The notes under the pieces are model-generated. The model saw nothing but the letters and a program-made list of their open reading frames with translations. It ran no database searches and had not been told where the DNA came from. DNA of 64,000 nucleotides from Salimicrobium flavidum (GTDB lineage: Bacteria > Bacillota > Bacilli > Bacillales > Halobacillaceae). Positions 7,340 to 19,033 of the stretch are shown here, piece after piece (positions within the stretch are counted from its first letter, which is position 1; the number at the start of each line of letters is the position of its first letter). The position numbers were made by a program, and so were the translations under genes. Location of the stretch: assembly GCF_900156645.1 (NCBI RefSeq), contig NZ_FTOC01000003.1, positions 186,001 to 250,000 of the forward strand, given 5' to 3'.

Positions 7340-10300
7340 TTAAGCCTTCAGCTGAAACAGCTCACGAATATCGTCCTCACTCAGGGACTGGAGCATGGAT
7401 TCTCCAGGCTGGATGATCTGATCGACGAGGTCCCGCTTTTTCTGCTGCAGTTCATAGATCCTTTCTTCAATCGTGCCTTCGGAAATCATACGGATGACCT
7501 GGACGCTTTTCTTCTGACCGATACGGTGGGCCCGTCCTGCGGCCTGTTCTTCGACCGCGGGGTTCCACCAGAGGTCGTAAAGGATGACGGTGTCCGCTCC
7601 GGTCAGGTTGAGCCCGGTTCCCCCGGCTTTCAACGAAATCAGGAAGATATCCTTTTCCCCACTGTTGAACCGTTCCACGTACTCCATCCGCTTATCCGTT
7701 TTCGTACTTCCGTCGAGATAAAAGCAATTGTAGCCGAGCTCCGTCAGTTCTTTGTGGAGCAGGGTCAGCATACTGGAGAACTGGGAGAACAGAAGAACGC
7801 GGTGGTTGTTCTGTTTCAGCTCATCGAGTAATTCTTTCAGCTGATCGAGCTTTCCGGAGGTGCCCTCGTAATTTTCAAGGAAAAGGGAAGGGTGACAGCA
7901 GATCTGACGAAGTCGTGTCAGCCCTGCCAATATTTCGATTTTCCCTTTTTGGAGCCCCTTCGTCTGTATCGTAGCTTTCACATCCTGTTGGATCCGTTCG
8001 AGATAAGCGAGATACACTTCCTTTTGATTCCTCGTCAGTTCGGAATATTGTACCGACTCCAGCTTATCCGGCAGATCGTCGAGCACTTCCGTCTTCATAC
8101 GTCGCAGAATGAAGGGGCGGGTCATGCGCGAGATCTGGGCATGCGGGAGATTCAGGAATTCTTTTTTATTCGTATAGAACCCTGGCATGATCGTCTGGAA
8201 AATAGCCCACAGTTCGGTGAGGGCGTTCTCGATCGGCGTTCCGCTAAGAGCGAAGCGGTGTTTGGCGCTGATCAGCCTCGTCGCTTTCGAGACTTTGGTC
8301 GCTTCGTTTTTGATCGCCTGCGCTTCATCGAGAATGAAGGCATGGAAGGTTTCCTTTTCATAAATGTCTTCATCTCTTCTCAGAAGCGGATAGGAAGTGA
8401 CCCATACATCCGCATCGGAGGCCTGTCGTTTATTCTCCCTTTCTTCTTTGGAACCGGTGATCACGTCCGCTTTCAGACCGGGAGCGAACGTTTCGAATTC
8501 TTTTTTCCAGTTGAAGACGAGAGAGGCGGGAGCGACGATCAGGGAGCGGGGAAGATTCTGCTTCTCTTTCGCTTCGGACAAAAGGAATGTAATCGTCTGG
8601 ACCGTTTTTCCGAGCCCCATGTCGTCGGCGAGAATCCCGCCGAGAGAATAATCGGCAAGTGTCTTCATCCAACGGAATCCTGTCACCTGATAGGGGCGCA
8701 GGGTAGCATGAAGATCCGCCGGGAGTGGGTGCTCACTCGTTTCCGGGTTCCGGAGATGCGTGATGAGTGTCTGGAAGCGTTTCTTCCTTTCTTCCTCGCT
8801 CAGCTCGAGCACTTCATCCACTTGCATGCTGCGCATCTGCGAGACGGAGATGGTCGAATCATCAAGTGAGTGTACGTCGAGTTCGTCCGTGAATTCCCGG
8901 AATCTGTCGAACGATTCGTTCTGCAGGGAAAGGAGGGTGCCGTCCTGGAGTCGGAAATATTTTTTCCGTTCCATGGCGGCCTGCATGACGTTCGTAATGT
9001 CCTCTTCTCCGATGCCGTCTATTTCGAACGAGATGTCGAGCCAGTCCGTCGATTCATTGACATCAATAGTGGGCTTCAGCACTGGAGCGCTCTGGAGCAG
9101 GTGTTTCATGCCGGCGGATAGATAGACTTCCGCTTCCGCCTGGAGTCGTGGCAACGTCGATTTCAGGAAAGTGTCGATTTTCTCCTCATCATCGATATAG
9201 ATGAACGAGCCGTCGAATTTGAAATCGGCCTGTTCGATCAGCTGCATGATCTTATTTTCTTCCACATAGTCTCTTTTGATGATTGTATTTTGCTCGGTAG
9301 GACTTCGGAACGGGTCGATGGTGCGTTCCCCGTAACGGAACTCTATATCTATCGTGAGCAGCCATTCACGCTGGTCGATCGTGATTACGCTTTTCAAGTC
9401 CTCTTCGATGATCGACTGTTTGGCAGCTTCACTGTAATGGACTTCTCCCGCCTCTTCAAGGGCCGGCAGTACGTGAGAAACGACATCCTCCATATCACTC
9501 GCAGGAATGACCTGTGTCCTCGACGCAGAGAACGGTATCGCTTCCTTCCATTTACGGAGAACGGCATGCTGGTTCTTATCAAGCGCATAAAAGGTGCTGT
9601 TCTGTTGCATCAGTCGATATTCGGATAAGTGGCGGTAGTTCTCCAGCTGCTGAAAGGAAAGGGTGAAGTTTTCCTCGTCCCGGTTCACCCGAAAAGAAAG
9701 GGGGGCGAGGTCTTCGAAATGAAGGCTCCCTGTCCTTTCTTTTCGTTCCATCACTTCCGTGTGCCCTTCGGCAAGTAAGGAGAGTAATGTGTGGGAATGA
9801 GCCGGTGGTACCGGTAGATATCTTTTCTCTCTCGGCATGGAAAACTGGTCGAAGAAACGTTCTTCGCCGATGATCATAGAGAGGAGGTCCATGATTTTTT
9901 CATCTGTTTCCGTCAGTTGATGGACAGCCGGGTTATAGGTGAATTTTTTCGTTACGGGCAACGTCTTCTCTTCTGTGATATAGCGGATCGTCTCTCTGAT
10001 ATCCTTGATGACATACGGCTGGTATTCTCCCATTTTCAACTCCAGGCTGATGTCCCTCGGGGTTACATGGAGGTAATAACGGAACATGAGCGTCGTCTTC
10101 TCTTCAGGCAGGACCGTCTCTTTTCGGAACACCTCAGCAAGAGGCCCGGAGTAGGAGATGGGTGTGGATGTCGGAAGGTCGTTCCGGACGAGCGCCGGTG
10201 CAAGCTTCTCCATCATTTCTTCCCGGATGGCCAGAAGGACAGCCGCGATATGTTTACACGTGTAGTAGGTTTCATAGGCTTTGCATTCGCACGTACTGTC

Positions 10301-10498
10301 GAAATCTTCGTCATCAAAAAAGAAGACACGCACTTCGTAATCACCAGTGCCTGTCACGACGGCCCGCCACGACTGAATGGCTTCATTGTAAGTAAGACCA
10401 TATACTTTCCCTCGTTCGAAATACGTCTTTCCACGGTCGAAAAACGTATCTCCGGTATGCTGTTTGATTTTTTTCGGTTGTAATAGGTTCGCTTGCAT
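7340..10498 (-). CDS. SWIM zinc finger-containing SNF2-family helicase/ATPase
   Basis: This protein is about 1052 residues long. An N-terminal SWIM zinc finger (C-E-C…C-K-H, about residues 75–105) is followed by a long variable region and a C-terminal SWI2/SNF2 motor of about 450 residues. The motor shows D-M-G-L-G-K-T (motif I), L-D-E-A-Q (motif II), L-S-G-T-P-I-E (motif III), and the helicase C half ending in the A-A-G-R-A-H-R-I-G-Q motif VI. Bacterial SNF2 proteins of this type translocate on double-stranded DNA; their precise role in bacilli is not settled. The frame extends to a TTG at 10534 with no ribosome site; ATG 10498 has GTTAGG nine bases upstream and is preferred. The gene is monocistronic. 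Confidence 0.88.
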   Translation of the reverse strand: MQANLLQPKKIKQHTGDTFFDRGKTYFERGKVYGLTYNEAIQSWRAVVTGTGDYEVRVFFFDDEDFDSTCECKAYETYYTCKHIAAVLLAIREEMMEKLAPALVRNDLPTSTPISYSGPLAEVFRKETVLPEEKTTLMFRYYLHVTPRDISLELKMGEYQPYVIKDIRETIRYITEEKTLPVTKKFTYNPAVHQLTETDEKIMDLLSMIIGEERFFDQFSMPREKRYLPVPPAHSHTLLSLLAEGHTEVMERKERTGSLHFEDLAPLSFRVNRDEENFTLSFQQLENYRHLSEYRLMQQNSTFYALDKNQHAVLRKWKEAIPFSASRTQVIPASDMEDVVSHVLPALEEAGEVHYSEAAKQSIIEEDLKSVITIDQREWLLTIDIEFRYGERTIDPFRSPTEQNTIIKRDYVEENKIMQLIEQADFKFDGSFIYIDDEEKIDTFLKSTLPRLQAEAEVYLSAGMKHLLQSAPVLKPTIDVNESTDWLDISFEIDGIGEEDITNVMQAAMERKKYFRLQDGTLLSLQNESFDRFREFTDELDVHSLDDSTISVSQMRSMQVDEVLELSEEERKKRFQTLITHLRNPETSEHPLPADLHATLRPYQVTGFRWMKTLADYSLGGILADDMGLGKTVQTITFLLSEAKEKQNLPRSLIVAPASLVFNWKKEFETFAPGLKADVITGSKEERENKRQASDADVWVTSYPLLRRDEDIYEKETFHAFILDEAQAIKNEATKVSKATRLISAKHRFALSGTPIENALTELWAIFQTIMPGFYTNKKEFLNLPHAQISRMTRPFILRRMKTEVLDDLPDKLESVQYSELTRNQKEVYLAYLERIQQDVKATIQTKGLQKGKIEILAGLTRLRQICCHPSLFLENYEGTSGKLDQLKELLDELKQNNHRVLLFSQFSSMLTLLHKELTELGYNCFYLDGSTKTDKRMEYVERFNSGEKDIFLISLKAGGTGLNLTGADTVILYDLWWNPAVEEQAAGRAHRIGQKKSVQVIRMISEGTIEERIYELQQKKRDLVDQIIQPGESMLQSLSEDDIRELFQLKA

Positions 10499-10610
10499 CG
10501 CTGGCATCCTAACTGTTTCGTTATTTTGGTCCAATACGTGATATATAGGAATTAGTTTATAGATGAATCTGCACTTGCTCCGGGAAAGGTCACCCGAAGA
10601 GAGAGTCTTC

Positions 10611-10767
10611 TGCTTATGGCAGTGCTTCTAAACGGAAGCTTCCGCATTTATTCATATCCAGCTGCGCTACCCAGAAGTCCATGTCCTAAGCAGTGATTTA
10701 AAAGCCCCTGAAAAGAGAAACCCCTGCTTACGCCAGAACTTCTAACCGGGTAGCTCCGCATTTATTC
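10611..10767. repeat. Dispersed palindromic repeat, family A (copy 2)
   Basis: One full unit (about 10611–10692) starts TGCTTATGGCAGTGCTTCTA and ends CCAGAAGTCCATGTCCTAAG-CA, so its ends are inverted complements. A second left module follows at about 10725–10767. The stretch just before the unit (CGGGAAAGGTCACCCGAAGA) resembles the linker in the copy near 21.42 kb, so longer segments were copied. It lies in the divergent gap between the helicase and the Ig-like protein. Confidence 0.75.
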
Positions 10768-10796
10768 ATTATAACAATTTTTTTCGGTTTTTGCTG

Positions 10797-10805
10797 TGCT
10801 ATACT
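10797..10805 (+). promoter_or_regulatory. Extended -10 promoter element
   Basis: TGCTATACT combines the TGn extension with a near-consensus -10. It lies 29 bases before the GTG start of the exported Ig-like protein; I see no good -35. Confidence 0.5.
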
Positions 10806-10833
10806 TGAAAGAAACTGGGAAGCAGGTGGTTTG

Positions 10834-11883
10834 GTGAGATACGCTGCAGCACTTATCTTTTTTATTATTTTTCTGAACGGAGCCCCGGTATTCGGTGAAG
10901 AAGAAAGGGTGCCGGTTGATAAGCGGTGGACGGTCGAGTTTTCTGTCGATATCGATCCTGTATCGGTTACAGAGGACACGGTGTATGTCACAACGGAAAA
11001 TGGTGAAAAAGTAGCCTCTGTAGAGACAAAGACAGAGGGGCGTTTCGTTTATGTTTCCAATCCTTCAACCTACAATTATGACACAGTTTACACGCTTCAT
11101 GTAGAAAAACGGGTCAGCTCGGTTCAAGGGGAAGCTCTCCTCTCCGGAGAAACTGAGGATTTCCGTACTGAACATGCTCCGGTCCAAGCGCCAGAAGGAG
11201 TGACGGCTGAGATTTCCTACAATCATTACGGGAAACCAGAGGTGCTTGTTGATTGGAGCCCCGTGCCCGGTGCAGACGGTTATCATTTTTATTACGGAGA
11301 CGGGGAAGCTATGGAGACATTCAGGAATATGGACGGTACGCCTGAAACTATCCTACCTCCATTCCGGGATTCGTTCGTTTACGAAGGAGAAACCTGGAGA
11401 TACGGAGCGAAAAGTGTGAAGGACGGTAGGGAGTCTTCTTTGAGTGAGGTTCAGGAAATCACGGTACCGGGTGACGTCTCACCTGGATGGGTCGGAGAAT
11501 CACGGGAGTTTGTGGAAGAGATGCATCAGTACAGACCTACTATTACGGAAGAGACGGAAGAAGTTGGTCTTGTGTATGCGAACGGAGTGTTTGCCGGAGA
11601 GATGGCCAGTTTCGATTATCAATTTAATGAAGGAAAAGTGACACGTACGGTCATCGCTTTTCCGGATTTCTCGCAGTACTCAGAAGCGGATCAGTCCCGA
11701 TTTTTCGATTATATGACGGAGGAGCTTTCCGGACAATTCGGGGATGCTGCATTTATAGATGAATCATATTCCGAGTCCGGCGTCCGCTCTGCCGGCTGGG
11801 TTGCAGAGACCTCCATCAGACTCGTTCTCAACCGTAGTGAAGACTTGACGACAGCCGGCGTAATGATCAGTCCCGTCGATTGA
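10834..11883 (+). CDS. Exported protein with bacterial Ig-like and fibronectin III-like domains
   Basis: This 349-residue protein has a signal peptide (hydrophobic residues 5–18, cleavage probably near V-F-G-E-E). An SbsA-like Ig domain follows (about 25–110, V-D-K-R-W-T-V-E-F-S…Y-T-L-H-V), then a fibronectin III-like module (about 120–205, with W-S-P-V-P-G-A-D-G-Y-H-F-Y-Y) and a C-terminal region without an assignment. Such domains occur in cell-wall-associated proteins, but no sorting signal or S-layer repeat is visible. GTG 10834 is preferred to the preceding TTG because GCAGG is seven bases upstream of it. Function is unknown; a role at the cell surface is inferred. Confidence 0.75.
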   Translation: MRYAAALIFFIIFLNGAPVFGEEERVPVDKRWTVEFSVDIDPVSVTEDTVYVTTENGEKVASVETKTEGRFVYVSNPSTYNYDTVYTLHVEKRVSSVQGEALLSGETEDFRTEHAPVQAPEGVTAEISYNHYGKPEVLVDWSPVPGADGYHFYYGDGEAMETFRNMDGTPETILPPFRDSFVYEGETWRYGAKSVKDGRESSLSEVQEITVPGDVSPGWVGESREFVEEMHQYRPTITEETEEVGLVYANGVFAGEMASFDYQFNEGKVTRTVIAFPDFSQYSEADQSRFFDYMTEELSGQFGDAAFIDESYSESGVRSAGWVAETSIRLVLNRSEDLTTAGVMISPVD

Positions 11884-11943
11884 TTTCAGAGCTGTTATAT
11901 GCTAGTTTTTTGTGAGGGAATTATGCAGAGTGGAGGGATAGAA

Positions 11944-13527
11944 ATGTCAATACAGGAAGAAGTCGGGAAACGACGTACGTTTGCGATCATTTCGCACCCG
12001 GACGCCGGAAAAACGACCATGACAGAAAAAATGCTGCTGTTCGGGAATATGATCCGCTCCGCAGGTACTGTAAAAGGTAAGAAAACAGGGAAGTTCGCGA
12101 CGTCCGACTGGATGGAAATCGAGAAGCAACGTGGTATCTCCGTCACCTCGAGTGTGATGAATTTTCCGTATCGCGGCTATGAAGTGAATATTCTCGACAC
12201 GCCGGGACACGAAGATTTCAGTGAGGACACGTACCGGACGCTGACCGCTGTCGACGCCGTCGTCATGATCATTGATGCGACGAAGGGTATCGAGGCGCAG
12301 ACGCTGAAACTCTTCAAAGTTTGTCGGATGCGCGGAATTCCGATTTTCACTTTTATGAACAAATTGGACCGCGAAGGTCGCGAACCTTTTGATCTTCTGC
12401 AGGAAATCGAATCGGAACTCGAGATCGAAACGTATCCTATGACGTGGCCGGTAGGCATGGGCAAAAGATTCCAGGGTGTTTTCGACCGCCACAACGAGCG
12501 CTTCGTCCGCTACTCGGGGGATGAACAGGAAGAATACATCCCTTACAGCGAATTGGACCAGCACCCGGAAATAACGGAAGAGGTCGCGTATCAGGAAGCG
12601 GAAGAAGAGCTATCGCTCGTCGATGAGGCGGGGGATACATTTGAAATAGAGAAAGTGCTCCGCGGGGAACAGACGCCTGTCTTCTTCGGTAGTGCGCTCG
12701 CTCCTTTTGGTGTGGAAACATTCTTCGAGACGTTCATCGATATGGCACCTGCGCCGACACCGCGTAAGTCGACGAAGGGGCTTGTCTCTCCTGAGAACGA
12801 GCAATTTTCCGGGTTCATCTTCAAAATCCAGGCGAACATGAATCCGAAACACCGGGACCGTGTCGCTTTTGTCCGTGTCTGTTCCGGAAAATTCGAGCGT
12901 GGCATGAGCGTAACGCTCGGCCGGACCGGTAAGGAATTCAAGCTGGCCCAATCCCAGCAGTTCGTCGCTTCCTCGAGTAATACAGTGGAAGAAGGCTATG
13001 CCGGAGACATTATCGGTATCTACGACCCGAACGTCTACCGGATCGGCGACACGCTCCTGACCGGTAAAGAAACGTTCGAATACGACGAGCTGCCGCAATT
13101 CCCGCCGGAGCAGTTCAAGAAGGTTACCGCGAAGAACGTCATGAAGTCGAAGCAGTTTTACAAAGGAATCGAGCAGCTCGTGCAGGAAGGTGCGATTCAG
13201 CTGTTCAAACGTCCGTACTTCGAAGACTACATCATCGGAGCGGTCGGAGAACTTCAGTTTGAAGTGTTCGAATACCGGATGAAGTATGAATACAACGTCG
13301 ATATCGAACTTACTCCGTACGGAGAACGGATTCCACGCTGGTTGAAAGAGGACCAGGTCGATACGTCTCTCTTTGATGACCGGAATATGCTTGTAGAGGA
13401 CCGGGAAGGGAACAAAGTCGCTCTCTTTAAAAATGAGTTCTCCCTCCGCTGGTTCGTCGATAAGCATCCCGATATGGATCTCATCGACTTGTTCGAGGTC
13501 AATCAGTATACGCAGACGAATGAATGA
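11944..13527 (+). CDS. prfC: Peptide chain release factor 3
   Basis: This 527-residue translational GTPase recycles RF1/RF2 from the ribosome after peptide release. The P-loop H-P-D-A-G-K-T-T lies at about residues 18–25, D-T-P-G-H-E-D-F at about 83 and N-K-L-D at about 138; the C-terminal domain includes the conserved [15 protein letters not shown] stretch of RF3. Length matches E. coli RF3 (529). ATG 11944 has GGAGGG seven bases upstream; longer in-frame starts lack one. It stands alone with its own terminator. RF3 is patchily distributed among Bacillaceae, so its presence is a useful lineage marker. Confidence 0.95.
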   Translation: MSIQEEVGKRRTFAIISHPDAGKTTMTEKMLLFGNMIRSAGTVKGKKTGKFATSDWMEIEKQRGISVTSSVMNFPYRGYEVNILDTPGHEDFSEDTYRTLTAVDAVVMIIDATKGIEAQTLKLFKVCRMRGIPIFTFMNKLDREGREPFDLLQEIESELEIETYPMTWPVGMGKRFQGVFDRHNERFVRYSGDEQEEYIPYSELDQHPEITEEVAYQEAEEELSLVDEAGDTFEIEKVLRGEQTPVFFGSALAPFGVETFFETFIDMAPAPTPRKSTKGLVSPENEQFSGFIFKIQANMNPKHRDRVAFVRVCSGKFERGMSVTLGRTGKEFKLAQSQQFVASSSNTVEEGYAGDIIGIYDPNVYRIGDTLLTGKETFEYDELPQFPPEQFKKVTAKNVMKSKQFYKGIEQLVQEGAIQLFKRPYFEDYIIGAVGELQFEVFEYRMKYEYNVDIELTPYGERIPRWLKEDQVDTSLFDDRNMLVEDREGNKVALFKNEFSLRWFVDKHPDMDLIDLFEVNQYTQTNE

Positions 13528-13561
13528 GTCCCGAGCAAAAGTTAATCGTAGTCATGAAAAT

Positions 13562-13589
13562 CCGAGCAGAATTCTGTTCGGGTTTTTTT
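13562..13589 (+). terminator. Terminator after prfC
   Basis: CCGAGCAGAATTCTGTTCGG is nearly self-complementary and is followed by seven T. Confidence 0.85.
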
Positions 13590-13725
13590 ATCTGGGTTCG
13601 TTGAAGCTTGAAAAAAGAATAACAGGAACCCCCCTAATCGTTTGATGAACGATACAGAGACAAAAGCACGGGACCCCCGTAGGGAAACATCAGTCACGGA
13701 CCTTTACAGAGCCTCTATTCAAGTG

Positions 13726-13739
13726 CGAATGTTTGTTCG
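13726..13739 (+). promoter_or_regulatory. LexA (DinR) operator of the uvrBA run
   Basis: CGAATGTTTGTTCG matches the Gram-positive SOS box CGAAC-N4-GTTCG except for one base in the left half. A weak promoter (TTGTTC at 13733–13738, TAAACT at 13756–13761, 17-bp spacer) overlaps it, so LexA binding would cover the -35. Confidence 0.78.
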
Positions 13740-13807
13740 CTGGAGGTTAGAATGATAAACTATTGTGGTAAACTAAAGAAGAATAGATAAGAACGGAGGT
13801 TTTCTTC

Positions 13808-15787
13808 GTGTCACATACATTTGAACTGTACTCGGACTTTTCTCCGGAAGGGGATCAGCCCCAGGCCATCAAGGAATTAGTAGAGAGAATCAATCAAAAA
13901 AAGAAACACCATACCCTTCTCGGTGCGACAGGAACCGGGAAAACGTTCACCATGTCGAACGTCATTCAGGAAGTGAAAAAACCGACGCTCATCATCGCCC
14001 ATAATAAAACGCTGGCAGGGCAGTTATACAGTGAGTTCAAGGAATTCTTCCCTAATAATGCGGTGGAATACTTCGTCAGTTATTACGATTATTATCAGCC
14101 CGAGGCCTACGTCCCGCAAACGGACACGTTCATCGAGAAAGATGCCAATATCAATGATGAAATCGATAAACTCCGTCACTCGGCGACGTCCGCCTTATTT
14201 GAACGTGATGATGTCATCATCGTTTCCAGTGTGTCCTGTATCTACGGCCTAGGTTCTCCGGAAGAATATAAAAACATGGTGCTCTCCATCCGAATGGGGA
14301 TGGAAAAGGATCGTGATGAATTGCTTAGAAATCTCGTGGATATCCAGTATGCCCGCAATGATATCGATTTTCAGCGTGGTACATTTCGTGTGCGCGGAGA
14401 TTCCGTGGAGATCATCCCTGCGTCCCGGGAAGAACACGCGATCCGAGTCGAATTTTTCGGAGATGAAATAGATAGGATACGGGAAGTCGATGTACTTACA
14501 GGAGATGTGATCGGCGACCGTGAGCACGTAGCTATTTTCCCGGCTTCCCACTTCGTAACAAGAGAAGAGAAGATGAAAAAAGCCATTGAAAATATCGAAA
14601 AAGAACTTGAAGAACAGCTGGAAGTGTTCCGGAAAGAGGATAAGCTCCTCGAAGCCCAGCGCTTGGAGCAGCGTACGAATTACGATCTGGAAATGATGCG
14701 GGAAATGGGTTTCTGTTCGGGAATCGAGAACTATTCCCGTCATCTTACCTTCAGGGAGAAGGGTGCCACTCCGTATACACTTCTGGATTATTTTCCGGAT
14801 GATTCCCTTATTATGGTGGACGAGTCGCACGTGACGATTCCTCAGATACGCGGAATGTTCAACGGGGACAAAGCGAGGAAGCAGGTGCTCGTCGATCATG
14901 GTTTCCGCCTTCCATCCGCTCTCGACAACCGTCCTCTCATGTTCAGCGAATTCGAGAAACACATCAATGAAATCACTTATGTATCTGCCACACCAGGCCC
15001 TTATGAGCTTGAACATACCGATAAGGTGACCGAGCAGATCATCCGTCCTACCGGGTTGATCGATCCGAAAATCGATGTACGGCCGATCCATGGACAAATC
15101 GACGATCTCATCGGGGAGATTCACAAACGGCAAGAGAAAGATGAACGTGTGCTTGTAACGACTCTTACGAAGAAAATGTCGGAGGATCTGACGGCGTACC
15201 TGAAAGAACTGGGGATCAAAGTCGCCTATCTCCACTCGGAAATCAAGACGCTCGAACGTATAGAAGTCATACGGGATCTGAGGCGCGGCAAATATGACGT
15301 ACTCGTGGGTATCAACCTGCTTCGTGAAGGGATCGATATACCGGAAGTATCCCTGGTGACGATTCTCGACGCGGATAAAGAAGGGTTTCTACGCTCCCAG
15401 CGTGCTCTCATTCAGACCATCGGCCGTGCAGCGCGTAACGTGGACGGCACCGTCATCATGTACGCGGATAAAATCACCGACTCCATGCGTGTCGCTATGG
15501 ACGAGACGGAGCGACGCCGGGAGAGACAGACAGCTTACAACGAAAAACACGGGATTACACCGAAGACGATCAACAAAGCCATTCGTGACGTCATCCAGGC
15601 TACGAGTGAAGCGGAAGAGGAAGAAAGCACCGCTTTCGATAAGAAGCCTTCTGAAATGACGAAGCAGGAACGTCAGGAGTTCATCGACAACATGGAAACA
15701 GAAATGAAGCAGGCGGCGAGAGACCTCGATTTCGAACGGGCAGCCGAACTGCGGGATATCTTGCTTGAACTAAAAGCGGAAGGATGA
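13808..15787 (+). CDS. uvrB: Excinuclease ABC subunit B
   Basis: This 659-residue damage-verification helicase acts in nucleotide excision repair after loading by UvrA and recruits UvrC for incision. Walker A is [10 protein letters not shown] (about 38–47). The beta-hairpin region with repeated tyrosines ([12 protein letters not shown]) follows at about 90–105. The C-terminal UVR domain (about 620–655) is complete. The GTG start has GGAGGT seven bases upstream. The LexA box predicts SOS induction. The uvrA start is 7 bases after its stop. Confidence 0.98.
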   Translation: MSHTFELYSDFSPEGDQPQAIKELVERINQKKKHHTLLGATGTGKTFTMSNVIQEVKKPTLIIAHNKTLAGQLYSEFKEFFPNNAVEYFVSYYDYYQPEAYVPQTDTFIEKDANINDEIDKLRHSATSALFERDDVIIVSSVSCIYGLGSPEEYKNMVLSIRMGMEKDRDELLRNLVDIQYARNDIDFQRGTFRVRGDSVEIIPASREEHAIRVEFFGDEIDRIREVDVLTGDVIGDREHVAIFPASHFVTREEKMKKAIENIEKELEEQLEVFRKEDKLLEAQRLEQRTNYDLEMMREMGFCSGIENYSRHLTFREKGATPYTLLDYFPDDSLIMVDESHVTIPQIRGMFNGDKARKQVLVDHGFRLPSALDNRPLMFSEFEKHINEITYVSATPGPYELEHTDKVTEQIIRPTGLIDPKIDVRPIHGQIDDLIGEIHKRQEKDERVLVTTLTKKMSEDLTAYLKELGIKVAYLHSEIKTLERIEVIRDLRRGKYDVLVGINLLREGIDIPEVSLVTILDADKEGFLRSQRALIQTIGRAARNVDGTVIMYADKITDSMRVAMDETERRRERQTAYNEKHGITPKTINKAIRDVIQATSEAEEEESTAFDKKPSEMTKQERQEFIDNMETEMKQAARDLDFERAAELRDILLELKAEG

Positions 15788-15794
15788 CCAGAAC

Positions 15795-18656
15795 ATGCCA
15801 AGTAAATATATAAGCGTCAAAGGTGCAAGAGAACACAATCTTAAAGGCATCGATATCGATATTCCTAAAAACAAAATGGTCGTTATGACCGGTCTGTCGG
15901 GCTCAGGGAAATCCTCCCTGGCCTTCGACACCATTTACGCCGAAGGGCAGCGACGCTACGTCGAATCGTTGAGCGCTTATGCCAGACAGTTCCTTGGTCA
16001 GATGGACAAACCGGATGTGGATTCGATCGAAGGACTGTCTCCGGCTATTTCCATCGATCAGAAAACGACGAGCCGTAACCCTCGTTCCACTGTCGGGACG
16101 GTCACGGAGATTTATGATTACCTCCGTCTCCTCTATGCGAGGATCGGTCGTCCGGTATGTCCGACCCATGGCATCGAAATCGACTCGCAGACGATCCAGC
16201 AGATGGTCGATCAGCTCACCTCCTACGAGGACCGTACGAAGATGCAGCTGCTCTCGCCGATCGTCTCGGGGCGTAAGGGAGAGCATAAAAAGACGCTCGA
16301 GCGGTTGCGTAAAGAAGGGTACGTCCGTCTGCGCATCGACGGGGAAATGAGAGAAGTCTCCGACGATATAGAACTCGAAAAGAACAAGAAACATTCCATC
16401 GATGTCGTCGTCGACCGAGTCGTCATCAAAGAAGGGGCGGAGGGACGTATCGCCGATTCTCTGGAGACCGCTCTCGAGCTTGGGGGGGGTCATGTCACTG
16501 TGGACGTAATCGACCAGGAGGAAGTGAAGTTCAGCGAGCACCATGCGTGTCCGATCTGTGGATTCTCAGTCAGTGAACTGGAGCCTCGGAAATTTTCCTT
16601 TAACAGTCCGTTTGGCGCGTGCGATCGCTGTGACGGCCTCGGTGTCCAGCTCGAAGTGGATATCGATCTCGTCATCCCGAATTGGGACCTTTCTCTGAAC
16701 GCAGGAGCGATTGCCGCCTGGAGACCGACGAGTTCCCAGTATTATCCTCAACTTTTGAAAAGTGTGTGTACGCATTACGGCATCGATATGGATATTCCGA
16801 TCAAGGATATTCCGAAACCCCAGCTTGAACGCATACTTTATGGAAGTGGAGAAGAGACGATTCATTTCCGTTATGAAAATGACTTCGGGAAAGTGCGCGA
16901 TAATGACATTTATTTCGAAGGAGTCATTCCGAACGTTTCACGCCGCTACCGGGAGACTTCCTCGGACTTCATCCGCGAACAGATGGAACAGCACATGTCC
17001 CAGAAACCGTGCCCGAAATGTGAAGGGTATCGTCTCGGTGAAGAAGCGCTTTCGGTCAAAGTGAACGGCCAGCATATCGCAGAGGTGACGGATTATTCCG
17101 TGACGGAAGCCTACGAGTTTTTCGAAAACGTCCCCCTCACGGAAAAAGAGCGGACGATTGCCAATATGATACTGAAAGAAATCAGTGAACGGTTGGACTT
17201 CCTGGCGAATGTGGGTCTTGATTACCTCACCCTTTCCCGTTCAGCAGGGACCCTATCCGGCGGGGAGGCGCAGCGGATCAGACTTGCCACACAAATCGGT
17301 TCAGCCCTCACCGGTGTCCTTTATGTACTGGATGAGCCGTCGATCGGGTTGCATCAACGTGACAACAACCGGTTGATCCAGACGTTGAAACGTATGCGTG
17401 ATTTGGACAACACGCTTATCGTCGTCGAGCATGATGAGGACACGATGCTGGAAGCGGATTACCTCATTGATATCGGCCCGGGCGCCGGAGAACACGGGGG
17501 AGAAGTAGTGACGATGGGAACGCCGAAACAGGTGATGAAAAGCAAAAAATCACTGACCGGGCAATATCTATCCGGCAAACAATTCATTCCCCTTCCGGCA
17601 AAACGCAGGGAACGGGATGATCGTGCTCTACGGATCAAAGGTGCGACGGAGAACAATTTGAAAAACGTCGATGCAGATATACCGCTCGGTGTGTTCACAG
17701 CGGTGACTGGCGTCTCCGGTTCAGGGAAAAGTACGCTGATCAATGAAATCTTATACAAATCGCTGTCTATGAAACTTCATAACGGAAAACAGAAGCCCGG
17801 CACCCACGGAATGATCGAAGGCATCGAAAACCTGGAGAAAGTGATCGAAATCGATCAGTCACCGATCGGACGGACGCCGAGATCGAACCCGGCTACCTAT
17901 ACCGGTGTATTCGACAACATCCGTGATATTTTCGCCGATACGAATGAAGCGAAAATCCGGGGTTACAAGAAAGGTCGTTTCAGTTTCAACGTGAAAGGCG
18001 GACGATGTGAAGCCTGCCGCGGCGATGGGATCATCAAGATTGAAATGCATTTCCTACCGGATGTATATGTTCCCTGCGAAGTATGCGATGGAAAACGTTA
18101 TAATAGAGAGACACTCGAAGTGACATATAAGGGTAAGAATATCGCGGACGTCCTCGAGATGACGATCAACGAAGCGTTGGACTTCTTCTCGAACCTTCCG
18201 AAAATCAAACGGAAGATGCAGACGATCGCTGATGTCGGACTGGGTTATGTAAGGCTGGGGCAACCGGCCACCACTCTCTCCGGCGGGGAAGCGCAACGGG
18301 TGAAGCTTGCAAGTGAGCTTCATCGCCGCTCGACCGGGAAGTCATTCTATATTCTGGATGAGCCGACGACCGGTCTCCATGTCGATGATATCTTCAGACT
18401 GTTGCAAGTGATTCAGCGGCTTGTGGAAAACGGGGATTCCGTGCTGATCATCGAACATAATCTTGATGTCATCAAGGAAGCGGATTACGTCATCGATCTC
18501 GGTCCTGAAGGGGGCGATGGCGGCGGCACGATTGTCGCGACCGGTACCCCGGAAGAAGTGGCAGAAGAAAAAGATTCTTATACAGGTAAGTTTTTGAAAC
18601 CGATCTTGGAGAGAGATCGTAAACGTATGGAAGAACGACTGCAGCAAGGAGGATGA
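15795..18656 (+). CDS. uvrA: Excinuclease ABC subunit A
   Basis: This 953-residue DNA-damage recognition ATPase has two ABC modules. Walker A motifs are G-L-S-G-S-G-K-S-S (about 33–41) and G-V-S-G-S-G-K-S-T (about 640). Each module has L-S-G-G-E-A-Q-R. Zinc-binding cysteine sets C-P-I-C…C-D-R-C and C-E-A-C…C-E-V-C are intact, so DNA binding should be normal. Its ribosome site (GGAAGGA) overlaps the end of uvrB. Only 5 bases separate it from yojF, and no terminator follows. Confidence 0.98.
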   Translation: MPSKYISVKGAREHNLKGIDIDIPKNKMVVMTGLSGSGKSSLAFDTIYAEGQRRYVESLSAYARQFLGQMDKPDVDSIEGLSPAISIDQKTTSRNPRSTVGTVTEIYDYLRLLYARIGRPVCPTHGIEIDSQTIQQMVDQLTSYEDRTKMQLLSPIVSGRKGEHKKTLERLRKEGYVRLRIDGEMREVSDDIELEKNKKHSIDVVVDRVVIKEGAEGRIADSLETALELGGGHVTVDVIDQEEVKFSEHHACPICGFSVSELEPRKFSFNSPFGACDRCDGLGVQLEVDIDLVIPNWDLSLNAGAIAAWRPTSSQYYPQLLKSVCTHYGIDMDIPIKDIPKPQLERILYGSGEETIHFRYENDFGKVRDNDIYFEGVIPNVSRRYRETSSDFIREQMEQHMSQKPCPKCEGYRLGEEALSVKVNGQHIAEVTDYSVTEAYEFFENVPLTEKERTIANMILKEISERLDFLANVGLDYLTLSRSAGTLSGGEAQRIRLATQIGSALTGVLYVLDEPSIGLHQRDNNRLIQTLKRMRDLDNTLIVVEHDEDTMLEADYLIDIGPGAGEHGGEVVTMGTPKQVMKSKKSLTGQYLSGKQFIPLPAKRRERDDRALRIKGATENNLKNVDADIPLGVFTAVTGVSGSGKSTLINEILYKSLSMKLHNGKQKPGTHGMIEGIENLEKVIEIDQSPIGRTPRSNPATYTGVFDNIRDIFADTNEAKIRGYKKGRFSFNVKGGRCEACRGDGIIKIEMHFLPDVYVPCEVCDGKRYNRETLEVTYKGKNIADVLEMTINEALDFFSNLPKIKRKMQTIADVGLGYVRLGQPATTLSGGEAQRVKLASELHRRSTGKSFYILDEPTTGLHVDDIFRLLQVIQRLVENGDSVLIIEHNLDVIKEADYVIDLGPEGGDGGGTIVATGTPEEVAEEKDSYTGKFLKPILERDRKRMEERLQQGG

Positions 18657-18661
18657 GGAAC

Positions 18662-19033
18662 ATGGAAGCGATAGTGAGAGAAGACGTACAGAAAGAGATC
18701 GATGCGTTTGCCGGAAAACCGGTATACGTACATCTCGAGACTACGAACGGGGCTTATGCCAGTCATTTCAATGAAAAGGCACACAACGTCGGCGCTTTTA
18801 TCCGCAATGCGAACGTGACGTATAGTCACGGCAAAATCATCAGTACCGGCGGTGGTTATCGTGTCGGATTGAAGCTTGAACTCGGCTGGGTTTACGCAGA
18901 AGGTCTCACGGACTATGAAGTGGATGAACAGAATCGTTTGCTGATGGCAGGTCACGACGAGCAGGGAAGATTGATGGTAGCGCTTGAGATCAGCCAAACA
19001 CCTTTTGCGCATGAGGCGGATAGCCATGAGTAA
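18662..19033 (+). CDS. yojF: YojF family protein (DUF1806), bacillithiol-associated
   Basis: This 123-residue protein has no signal peptide or membrane segment. It fits the YojF/DUF1806 family, which in B. subtilis is encoded directly before bshB2 (yojG), as here. No catalytic role is established to my knowledge. An ATG at 18653 abuts the Shine-Dalgarno sequence, so ATG 18662, nine bases after GGAGG, is used. The 3' end overlaps bshB2 by 8 bases. Linkage to uvrA rather than a free-standing yojFG pair is unusual compared with B. subtilis. Confidence 0.85.
   Translation: MEAIVREDVQKEIDAFAGKPVYVHLETTNGAYASHFNEKAHNVGAFIRNANVTYSHGKIISTGGGYRVGLKLELGWVYAEGLTDYEVDEQNRLLMAGHDEQGRLMVALEISQTPFAHEADSHE

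Noticed and set aside
7892-8869. 325-codon plus-strand open frame inside the SNF2 helicase gene
   Set aside because: It is antisense to a well-conserved helicase domain, has no ribosome site and shows no recognisable motif.
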